64,000 nucleotides of DNA from the NCBI GenBank assembly GCA_963691815.1, contig OY829648.1:35323456-35387455 (forward strand). Reading direction: 5' to 3'. This document shows positions 13,901 through 25,900 of the stretch, piece by piece. The notes under the pieces are model-generated. The model made no database searches. It saw nothing but the letters and a program-made list of their open reading frames with translations, and had not been told where the DNA came from. The stretch is from Echiichthys vipera. Lineage: Eukaryota > Chordata > Actinopteri > Perciformes > Trachinidae. The translations under genes and the position numbers were made by a program. Positions within the stretch are counted from its first letter, which is position 1. Each line of letters opens with the position of its first letter.

Positions 13901-16900
13901 AGTCTTACTGCACAAATCTTGCTTGCCAAATCAATTTGTGATTTGAAATCTTAGCTTTAAGTATTGCTTTGTCTGGTGGTCAACACCTAACTATTGTTGG
14001 ATGCTACAGGCCCCCCTCTGCCACTGCAGAGACATTATCCTCTTTAATGCAGCTGTTATCTGAACTGAAATTCAAAGAAATTGTTCTGGTGGGTGATTTT
14101 AATTGGGACTGGTTTTCACCTGTGTCTGGTCCTTTTAAGGCCCAGTGTCTAGCTTTTAACCTTACTCAAATTAATAAAAGGCGTCCCACGCGTCTTAACC
14201 CCAAATGCCCTACCAAATCTGCTCTTATTGATCTTTTAGTCACCAACATGCCACATAAATATTCTGCTACAGCAGTTTTTGCCAATGATATGAGTGACCA
14301 TTGTGTAATCGGTGCTGTTAGGGACATTAAAATCCCTCGCACTAAGCCTAGTATTGTTCTTAAAAGAAGTCTGAAGAACTTTGTTGAACAAGCTTTTCTT
14401 CATGATCTTTATCATTTTAACTGGGATCGTATTTTACTAATTGATGATTCAAATCTTGCTTGGGAATATTTTTATGGCAGTTATAGTCATTTTATGGACA
14501 AACATGCTCCTCTTCGTCGGTTCAGGGTGAAGGGACGAGAGAGCCCCTGGCTCACTGCTGAACTTACGGGTCTCTTACACAAGAGAAATCAGCTCTGGGC
14601 CAATGCAAGGAAGTCGGGGCTTGAGGCGGACTGGCTACTTTTTCGGCAAGCACGTAACAGCTGCACCAGCGCTATTAGGGTAGCTAAACGAGAGTACTCT
14701 TTATCACAGACCACAGACAACTTAAATGACTCCAGGAAATTTTGGCATACCATAAATTCTCTTTCCGCCAATACCTGCTCTTCAGAGCTGCCTCCCACTA
14801 TTGTTGTTGACTCCATTCCTATATCTGACAAATCTGAGATGCTAAACTGTTTTAACAAACATTTTATAGGCTCCAGCTCCTTGTTTGATTCCTCTCGTGA
14901 TGTTAACCCACCTACTTAGTCCCTAGTCAGCCCTGCCACAGATAGCCAGGATTTCTCTTTCTCCCCCTTCTCTGTTGCAGAGGTTCTTATGGCCTTAAAA
15001 GACCTAGACCCTCAAAATTCAGCAGGTCCAGATAACCTCCCCCCTTACTTCTTACGGATTGTTAGCTCCTCCACTCTGCATGTCCAAGTGTCTCATCAAG
15101 CAGCGGTCTCATCAGCCAGAATAACTGAAAGCACCTGTGTGGGTGTCCAGGGGCTTTAATGAAGCATGATGCTCTCTGTGTTAATCCTTACAGGAAGGAA
15201 TCACTGGTTTGATTGAACCAATCAACACAAGGATCACAGACCCCAGGTACTTCCTGGATTCTCCTCATCAAGGTAAGACAGTGTCCCATTAAAAAACACT
15301 TACAACTCTGACTGCTGACATGGACCAATACACTCATTTGCTACTGCAGTTGTTTGTCTTCATCTGCTCTTCATTTAGACTGTTGATTAGAGCACAAGGA
15401 GCTGTCCACATTCAGATGTGTTTAATTGAAGTTATCCACTATTAGATGGTAAATGAAGGTTAGATTCGCTGGAGTTTATTGGACATTTCGAATTAGTTTA
15501 ACAGTCGTATTGTTGCATTGTTTTGATGCACCCCAGATTTCAGATTCAGTTGGGTTGGCAGTGGACTAACAATTGTGAATAAACAAAGAAAACTAACCTT
15601 GTATGAACAAACTTAAGGTGTAGAACTACAGGGCAGCATTACTATGAAGTATTTCCACTGGTGTCATTTTAAATCAGTCAACCTTTTACTTTTTCAGTGT
15701 TTATGAGTTTAAATGAATATGTCCTCGTCATGTCATACTTTTGATATGACATGGTAAGCTGGCCAGTATAAACCACCATTAACAGATATGTCCACTGATG
15801 TAATTTCATTTCAAGTTTAACATTCGCATGTGATCCTAAATGGAAATGTAATGGATTCAGACAGCGAGGTGTGTCATGTTTTGTAAACTCAGCTTAGCCC
15901 TTGTCAAAAATCATAACACAGCTTCACCTGTGTCTGTGATTTGAGACTCCTCAGAGTATTAGGATGAACAGATTTTGTATCGACGCCCTCTACAGCTTGA
16001 ACATAACTCATGCCTGTATACCTGATTAAATTGTGACACAATAAAATCAACAATTCGTAGCCTGGAAAGAACAGGATACATTAATATTATTATACTTATC
16101 AACCCTAACAGACCAGCTTAATACTCTCCAGTTCGCGCTGCTGAAGCAATGGGAGAAAGCTCCTCCCAGCAGTCAGTGCAGAGTACTGACATAGTCTTCA
16201 AAGTTATCACTTGCCTCACCATGCATTTCCGTATATTTGATGTGGATTTCTAATGTCTGTTGCTTATTTGCTGTCTTCTAGCTATCAGAGGTCCCAGTAC
16301 ATGACAAACCATCGGGGAGTCAGTCTTTACCACGGTCCCTTTCTCCTGGCAATGATACCACGTGTCGTTTGTCACTCCGAAATGAAATGCAACATTGCGC
16401 AACTGAATTTTAAATCTGATCGTGCATGTGTGACCATTCAATTTTCTCTTTTTTACATGTTAAACAAATCTTTGGCAGGCAAATGAGTTTGAGAAGAATA
16501 GGGAATCGCAGCTAGATATCACTGCGGTAAAGTGAGCCGTTATTCACTTCTCCGTAGTCAAACCGGCTGCCCCAATATATTTAGTGCGCCCGTATTGTGA
16601 TATTTGTGGTAAATGTATTGAAACTGCCCAGGAGAGCTGACATGAAGGATGAAGAATTTACTGTCATTCTGTCTCACACTGCAATATAAAACTCTGACAT
16701 AAGGGATACACACTTTACTGTCATTCTGTCTCACTCTGCAGTATAAAACTCTGACATGAAGGTAAACACTTTACTGTCATTCTGTCTCACTCTGCAGTAT
16801 AAAACTCTGACATGAAGGTAAACACTTAGCTGTCATTCTGTCTCACTCTGCAGTATAAAACTCTGACATGAAGGTAAACACTTAGCTGTCATTCTGTCTC

Positions 16901-19900
16901 ACTCTGAAGTATAAAACTCGGACATGAAGGTAAACACTTTACTGTCATTCTGTCTCACTCTGGAGTATAAAACTTTGACATGAAGGATAAACACTTTACT
17001 GTCATTCTGTCTCCCTCTGCAATATAAAACTCTGACATGAAGGTAAACACTTTAATGTCCGGTTTTTCAGTTTTCAGAATAAAGTGTTACACAACCAGGC
17101 CACAGGATAAATATGGAAATAAGATCAATAGCATGATATTCACAGAACTTTTCACTGTGGAATTTTTGAATAAAACGCCTTTGGATTTACTGTATACTGT
17201 ACAGTGAAATATTACATTATATTAAATATGAATTAAAATAAAACTGTCAACACTGCGGCTCAGCAAGTGTCTGCTCAATAATGTACGTGACCGTGCTACA
17301 AGGGAGAGGCTGTCTGTTTTGTTTACATCATTCGTGCGATCTTTTCTGCTAATTCGGTCATCGTTTGACAACAGTAGGTTGATTATGCCACATAACTTCT
17401 GCAGTTTAGAGAACAACAGAAAAAAAAAGCGTTGAAAAGTTTGGATCTTTATGGCTTTCAAAGTTGTGCTTGGACTTGATGCAGTACAACAGACTATGGT
17501 TACCGACTGATACAGTAAAAGACCAGTGGGCGAAGGCTAGCCCTGCAGAGATAGCAGGCAGCGAGATTAACATGGCGGCTATTACTGACCTTTTGGAGCA
17601 GCCCCTCACAGCCCTCTATGCCGAGTTTAAAGCCTCCACTTCAACACTCGAAGCAAAGCTGGATCACGTCCACACCACAGTGTCCGACCACGCTCTGAAA
17701 ATAGGCTCCCTCAAGGTATATGCAAATTTACAAGACGAGTGTCTGCTAAGGCCACCTGTGCCACGCTAACTAAGTGCAAAACTAAGCTGCTGGCTAAAGT
17801 CAGCAAACTGGAGTCCCGGAGCAGACGCCATAATATCAGAGTGGTTACACTACCTGAATCAGTGGATACTCATGGGGGTATTCGGCAAAGGCTTCCTGGA
17901 ATCCTCGGTGGAATGTGACAGGGCTCACCCCACACTAGCTGAGAAGCCAAAGCCAGGTCAGAGAGCATGTCATCAGGCTGCAGAGATACCAGGTGAAAGA
18001 GAAAATCATATACAAGGCCCGGGCCATTAGAGGGAAACTGGAGTACAGAGGCTCCCCTATCGTCATCTACAAGGACTACGCACCAGGCTCTCTTCCGTCA
18101 CCGAGGAGAAAGCCTTCATAACATCCACCGGAATAGACCTGATGACCGTGGAGAGCTGCTGATTTCACCACAGACGAGACACTGTCATGTTATCTGGATA
18201 ACCGTGTTTGTTTGTTGCTGACTGTGTAGCTGTGCTATACCATCATATGACTACTTCTCTGGGAGTGTTATACAGTTGTTTATTTCAATATATGAATAAG
18301 TCTACGTGCTGATCCACAGCTACACATATCTGGTACTTTCCAAATACAGTTTCACTTCCCCTATCTTCCCCCCTGGACTTTCCAGAGAAAGCCATCTGGT
18401 GCTTAGTCACATACACACATACAAAACATATTGTGATTTACTTCTGTGTGTACTTCAGTGATTGTTCATTGTTCATGTCTAACTATTAATTCTACCATTA
18501 AATCTTTTCAAAGAATCAATACACATGAGATTCCATACACCTTCTATTTTACTAATGATTACTACAATATCATGTAATGCTTTATTACAATATTATATGG
18601 CAGCTTAATTCATCCTTATTGATTACATACTTTTGCGTGCTCATCATTACCATCTAGTGGCACAGCTGGAAATTACCCCAGTCTCCCCTTTTATATCTCA
18701 AATTGCATAATTTTAAGACCCTGCGCTGGTCTAAGCAGGTGAGGGATCTCAAGTTATTTTGACACCCCCTCCTTGAGGTCAATCCCTGCTTGATTGCCCA
18801 AATTAGAATTCTGGTCATCATCATCAATTATTATAAGGCTGTCACTGTCTTCAGGCGTGATGGCCGATACCACCAAAGGATACTTTTTCTCTTGTTCTTC
18901 ATCCAAGCACGGAGTACCTGCTCTTTCTGCTGATTCATCTTCCATCGGGTGGAGCCTGGTCTCTTAGGCCTTCCACGGCCTCCTCTAATTCCTGCAGGCT
19001 TGCAATTTTGCTCTCAATTTCAGCTGCCATCGCAGAAAGGACACTCTGCTCAGACAGTGGTCCATCCATAAGTATGGTAGAGAGGCTGGTGGATCGCTCA
19101 AATGCAGGGCAGTCACCCCTAATCTCTCCTGGATCACTCCTTCAATCGATCTCCGTTGGCATCCCGGTGTTGGCCTCCCGGTGTTGGCCTCCCGGTGTTG
19201 GCCTCCCGGTGTTGGCCTCGACTAGACTTGCGCCGGCAGCCGTGGCCCAATTACCATGAATCTCCCATCCGTTAGGTGCAGGGTGTGTCGGCCTCGACTA
19301 GTTCTGTAAGCCCACCATTCCAGTACCACCTCACACACTCAGTCTGGGAGCTGGATTCTTTCCTTGGGTGTTGTGGGGGGGGGGGGGGGGTAGTACTCCT
19401 CCTTGCGGCAACAGTCGTTGCCCAATTACCACGAATCTCCCATCCGTCAGGTGCAGGGTGGAGACTCTTTCGCCCTCAGGATAGACCCACATCTTAGCGT
19501 AGGTCCCATGGTTCTCTCCCTCCTGGAAGCTTATGGATGTCACGATGTTCTTTGTCAGTGTGTTGGCGATCGTCTTGGCTGTAGATTCCAATTCCACCAC
19601 TTCTCCGAATGGCACAGGTGGGACAATGAAGATGTCCCTGAGGCATACTATACGTCTTGCCATCTGAATGGGGAAGTGGCTCGTGTAGCAGCCAGGACAC
19701 TATGCGGTCATGTTAACATCCATAAGGCAGCCTTTCTCATTCAGTGCTGATCCACAGTAAATGCAGGCAGCTTCTCCCTATAACGTAGCAACACAAAGTC
19801 TGATTACTTCAGCAAATATAGCTTGCAGCATTAGCAGGCGAGCAGAGATTTGTCATGCGTAGACTCTCTCTAGCCCCTATTCCCGGACACCTTTGAGCCA

Positions 19901-22900
19901 AAGATGCCAGCCAGGGGGATTCTCGTATCTACACTTTACTTTACTTTTCATCCGGCACGAGCGAACGCTGGCGCCGTTGCTGCCGCTGCTCGCCGATAAC
20001 TTTTAAACTTTTAACCTTCTACTTTTAAACGTGTACACTCTTGAGCTTGTTGTGCAACTGCTATCAACACTCAAGCAAGAGACAGATCGCCTGCCCGCAC
20101 CATCGAAGACATCTTTATACAGCTGCGTGAGCTAGCTAACATTAGCCCACTGCCTCGACTCCAAGCCTCTACCTGGTCTGTTCTCCGGATCTCCTGACGG
20201 CCTAATCCATCTCGGCCCCCCGCCTACAATGTGGGCTCGTAGGCTTTCTACAGGGATCCTCGTCTGGTTTCTCCTGCCGCTTCTGCATCAACCCATGACA
20301 GGACTCCTCCAGTACACAGCGGCGGAACTCCATCGGCTCCGTCTTCACCCGCTCAAGCCTCCACCGGCAATTCTCCTTCATCCGGACATCGCTTTCCTGC
20401 CTCGTCGGAGATACATCCATCGCGGATCTCGTCGTAAAATAATCCTTCTGGTCCTCCACTCGATGCCCTCCACGGAACACCAGCCGGGGTGCTGACCACA
20501 CCGTGTTAGCCAGCCTTGCTAGGTCGGCTAACGCTAACACTACTGGAATTTGCATCACCACCCCGGTCCACTTCGGTCTATTAAACATCCGCTCACTTAC
20601 GAGCAAGGGCATCTCATCCAGGATCTCCTCACCGACCGTAAGTTTGATTTTCTTTGCTTGACCGAGACATGGCAACAACCCAACGACTTCTCACAACTCA
20701 ACGAGTCCACGCCCCCTGGGTTTGTTTACACCTGCCAACCTCGTGGCTCCGGACGCGGTGGAGGTCTCGCAATAATTCACCGCGAGAAATGGAAGGTCCT
20801 ACCAGTACCTGCTCCCACCTTCAACTCGTTTGAATCAACTGTATGTCAACTCTCTGGTCCTGTTCCCACCATTGTTGCAACTGTTTACGGTCCCCCCAAA
20901 GCAAACAATAATTTCATCAATGACTTTTCTGCTCTACTCACTCACCTAACCACACTCTCTCCAAATGTAATAATGCTGGGGGACTTCAATATTCATATGG
21001 ACAATATCAATCTCCCTCTTACCCGTGACTTTGCATCCTGTCTTGACAGCTTTGGTTACCAGCAGTATATCGATTTCCCCACTCATTCTAAGGGTCACAT
21101 TCTGGATTTAGTTTGTTGTTCTGGTCTCATTCCCTCCACCTGTATTGCTGATGAACTTCCTATAACTGATCATTTACTCCTGTCATTTACTGTCAAACTC
21201 TCTCTGTCCTCAACAAAGCCCCCACGTGCTATTTCATTCCGCAACATTAGAAAAATTAATCCCGATGCTCTTTCCTCTCGTATTAGCTGTCTCCTGAACA
21301 CTCATATTTCATCCTCCCCCGACGACTTGACTTCACACTACAACAACGGCCTCACCACAATTCTTAATTCTTACAATTCTTCTGAAAACCAGGTCCGTCT
21401 CTTTCACCACCTCCGCCCCTTGGTTCACCTCTGAATTACGGCAAATGAAAGCCAAAGGACGACAACTCGAACGACAGTTCAAGAAAACTGGTTGTCCACA
21501 AGGATATGCACAAAAACCACATTCTACACTACAAGGACTGTATCTCCCGAACAAAACTCAACTACCACTCCGGCATAATCTGTTCAAATGAAGGCAATTC
21601 CAAGTCACTGTTCTCTCTTCTCAACAATATCCTCAGACCCCCGGCCTCTCTCCCCCCCCCACCTTTACTCAACTGCCTCCTGCAACTCCCTGATGTCCTT
21701 CTTCAACCAGAAAATTCATCAGATCCACCTGAACCTTGGCCTAAGCTCCTCCCCCAGCACCTCCCCTGAACCCTCCCTGACGTCTCACTCATTCTCCTCC
21801 TTCCAGCTTCCCTCTGACTCGGATATCTCAGACCTCATCCTACAATCCAAGCCCTCCACCTGTCAGCTAGATCCTCTCCCCACAGTTCTGGTGAAAGCCT
21901 GCCTACCCTCTCTCCTCCCCCTGATATCTGCCATCATCCACTCCTCACTCTCCACTGGAACTGTTCCTACGCTCTTTAAAATTGCTGCCATCACTCCAAT
22001 ACTGAAAAAACCTGGTGCCGATCCCAATAACTACAATAATCTTCGTCCCATCTCCAATCTACCCTTCCTCTCGAAAATCCTCGAAAAAACTGTTGCTTCT
22101 CAAATTCATTCTCACCTAACCCATAACAACCTGTACGAACAATTCCAATCTGGTTTCCGCCCACTCCATAGCACTGAATCTGCACTAATCAAAATCACAA
22201 ACGACCTCCTTCTGGCAGCCGACTCTGGTTTACTCACTATCCTCATCCTCCTCGATCTGAGTGCGGCCTTCGACACCATCTCTCACACTATCCTCCTCAA
22301 CAGATTAATCTCCACTGGCATTTCTCACACACCCCTTGACTGGTTTAAATCCTACCTCTCAGGCCGCACTCAGTTCATCCAACTCCAATCCTTCAGTTCC
22401 CACCCTTCCCCCGTCAACACTGGTGTGCCCCAGGGCTCAGTCCTGGGGCCCCTTCTCTTTATCATCTACCTCCTTCCACTTGGCAATATCTTCCGTAAAT
22501 ACAACATTAATTTCCATTGCTTTGCGGATGACACCCAGCTCTACCTCTCCAGCAAACCAAACTCCACTCTCCCACCTTCCTCCCTTACTGACTGCTTCAC
22601 CGAGCTCAAATCTTGGTTCACCTCCAACTTCCTCAAACTCAACAGTGAAAAAACAGAATTCCTTTTAATTGGCACCAAATCAACCCTCTCAAAAACTGAC
22701 AGTTTCTCCCTCACCATTGACCATTCCTCTGTCTCCCCCTCCCCTCAGGTTAAGAGTCTGGGTGTCATTCTCGACAGCACGTTATCATTCCAATCCCATA
22801 TCAACAACATCACCCGGTTTGCCTACTTCCACCTACGCAATATTAATCGCCTCCGCCCCTCCCTTTCTCCTCACTCCACTGCAATTCTTGTACACAGCCT

Positions 22901-25900
22901 TGTCACCTCCCGTATCGACTACTGTAACTCCCTTCTCTTCGGTCTACCTTACAAACACCTCCATAAACTCCAACTGGTTCAGAACTCTGCAGCTCGGATC
23001 ATCACCAGAACCCCCTCCATCCACCACATCACCCCTGTTCTGCAGCAACTCCACTGGCTCCCGGTCAAACTCTGCATCGAATTCAAAATACTCCTGTTTA
23101 CCTTCAAGGCCATCCACAACCTCTCCTCTCCTTATCTGTCTGAACTCCTCAACATCGCCACCCCTTCCCGTTCCCTCAGATCTGCCTCCTCTGTCCACCT
23201 CTCTGTCCCCCCCGCCCGCCTTGTCACCATGGGGAGCAGGGCTTTCAGCCGTTCTTCCCCCCAACTCTGGAACGCACTTCCACCGGATCTCAGGAACTTG
23301 GACTCTTTCACACACTTCAAATCAAAACTAAAAACTCACCTATTCCGGACTGCCTACCCCACCTAACCATCCATATTGTCTTTTCTTATCTGTTTTGTAT
23401 TTCCTTCTTAGTGTTTTTATCTATTTTATTTATTTTTATCTATTTTGCAATTGTACAGTGTCCTCGAGTGCCCAGAGAGGCGCCCTCAAATTAAATGTAT
23501 TATTATTATTGCAGACTAATCAGCGGTGTTCTCCCTGGACTGGAAACAATAGCCCTTCTCGGGAAGCAGGCAGCATAAGTCATAAACCATCGATTATGCT
23601 CAACCAACACAAGATGGAGAGTATTCCACATCCAACGCCCCAGAGCAAGATGGCGACGACTGGGAGCAGCCAACGCCTTCTTCCTCTTTCTTGTAGGGCC
23701 CTGGCCAAAGTGGTCATATACCCCAGTGTGGCAATGACTAATAGACCCTCGCACACAACACTAGCTACCTTCAGGCCTTTGTGGAAAACGGCTGCTGTAT
23801 CCAGGATCATCCAGAACATGATAAAAGTACCTCGGTAGAGCCACCGAGCCAGCCTCCTATCACCTCGAACCCTTCTTCGATTATCCCAGCAGTTTCCTCT
23901 ATCAGGGTAGCAAATCCGTCTTTTAGGACCATTCCAGCTCTCTCGTACCATCGGCAATCATGCATCTTCCCCTCTGCCTCGCCGCACTGCATCCAATGCT
24001 CTGCAGGGGATTGGCAGGTCCAGTTGTTGTAGAGGCTAGTAACTCCCCAGCCATTCGAAGCCTGTGCTCTCATTACCTTCACATAGGCTTTTTCTGAAGG
24101 GGTGTCCTTCAGCCAATATCAGGATAGGGATTTCTTTCCTAGTTGACATTCCAGGTCCCAAGATGACTTTAGCGCATTGAACCCCAGGTGGAAATGATCT
24201 GCTCCATTTGTTTTTAATCTTCTTCCAAATTGTTTGATGAGCGTATGTGTCATACTCGTTACGGTAGACCGACAGGCAATAGTCGGTCCAGCCAGGAACT
24301 TCTTGACAGTGCTTTCTTACCAGGCTAATGGTGCATGTGGTGTTGGCACTGTCACATACCATGCTCCATGGTCTTGGGCTCACATAGGGATCTGGCCCAC
24401 TCCACTTGCTTGGCCAAATGTCTCAGTCTTTGGAGTATATTGTTGCAAGATACTTGTACTTTACCCAATAACTGCTGGCATTTCCAAGGCACGGTAGCAC
24501 CCAGATTTTAACTTCTTGTTGTTCCAAACCCCACCAAGTTGAGCCGTTGTGTCTGTTGTACCCCTCTTTCCAGGCCTGCAAAACCCCTTCCATGGATCAA
24601 TGGTTCTGTAGCTCACCACAGTCAGATCTCCAGGTCCCCCAACCCTCCTTGTGCTGATAGATCGGGCATCAAGGAGACTTTCCTTTACTCACGAATTCTG
24701 TGTCGTTCAAGTCCTGGAACATTCTATCAGCTACACACTGGTCGACCGTCTGAAACTCCCCAGGCTTTACTGACGTTAGTTAATTTGGCTTTGGGAGTTT
24801 CTGGACGTACATATTGGATCTGTAAGGTCCTTGTAGCCCCAACCCAGTTTTCATCTGCCGCGCTGAAAATTTCCCTCGAAAATGTTGTAGAGAGGAGATC
24901 CACACCCAGGGTATAGTGTCGTTGAGCCATCCCTCTTGACGAGCATTCGGTACTTCTCCGTATGCCCCCTTCCGGATGAAAAAAGCCTGGTTTGGTCTCC
25001 GGTGTTAACACCATATAGTTCTGGGTCGTACATTCCCTCTGTACATGCCAGTAGCAGGGATTCAACAACACCAACTGCTTCTGTACACATGTATATGTAA
25101 TGTTCTTAATCCATTCTTGTTGCTGGGTTCGCTCACGGGAGAGACCACGGTCTAGAATGGGTAGAGTGGATCCTGTAGGGGTTGGATTTATCTGTTGTCC
25201 TCCGCTGGGAGCCGCTGTTGGTGTAGTGGGGTTGCTGACTGGGCTGGGTAACGCGTTTGTTTTATTTTGCGGTCGAAGTGGAGTCGTCATCTTTCTTCCG
25301 GTGCCCGTCGCCTGGTGATGGCTCTGTCGCAGGTCAAGTTGTAGTTCCCCCAAATCTCCCATTTAGGGAGTATTGTAGTACAGGTGTTGTTTCATGGAGA
25401 GGCTGGGAAAATGCTCTTTCTCCCCCAGTAACCTTGGCCCTTTACCTCAGCCAAAGGCTTGCATCCCCCAGTGCAATACCACACTGGATCTCCACCCTCT
25501 GGTTGTATCCAGCTGCACTGCATCTTCTTTGTTTTCTTCGTCTGAAGAATCCAGGCTTGAACGAGGATCCCCCCGTCCCAGCCTTGCTAATCTAGAATAA
25601 TTCCATCTCCCTTGGTGACATTTTCCACATTAAAACTTTAGTCCCGTTAAGAGCGGTCTTCCAGAATTCTGTTAGATTTCCTGATGTGTTCCCATACCAT
25701 GAAGACACTTCTTGGTTGGACAGTCCAGCAAGCCTGCTGGGCTGTCTTCATTGACCCATAGTGGACCCTGGTATGGGTTAAGGCCCATGGGTGGCTGCCA
25801 TAGTGGTACAGGATGAGTAGGACTGTGATAACTCCAACCATCACTGCACCACTTTTGGCCAAAAAGCAAAAGCAACATTTTATTTTCTTTCTTTTATTCA

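Noticed and set aside
16638..17060. CRISPR-like spacing of repeats
   Set aside because: Units are contiguous with no spacers, in a eukaryotic genome; this is a minisatellite.
20202..20678. 158-residue minus-strand frame
   Set aside because: Antisense to the nested L2-like LINE leader and endonuclease; it does not continue the retroviral coding.
22669..23331. 220-residue + strand and 123-residue - strand frames
   Set aside because: Shadow frames of the intact LINE RT, low-complexity Ser/Pro or Glu/Gly composition.
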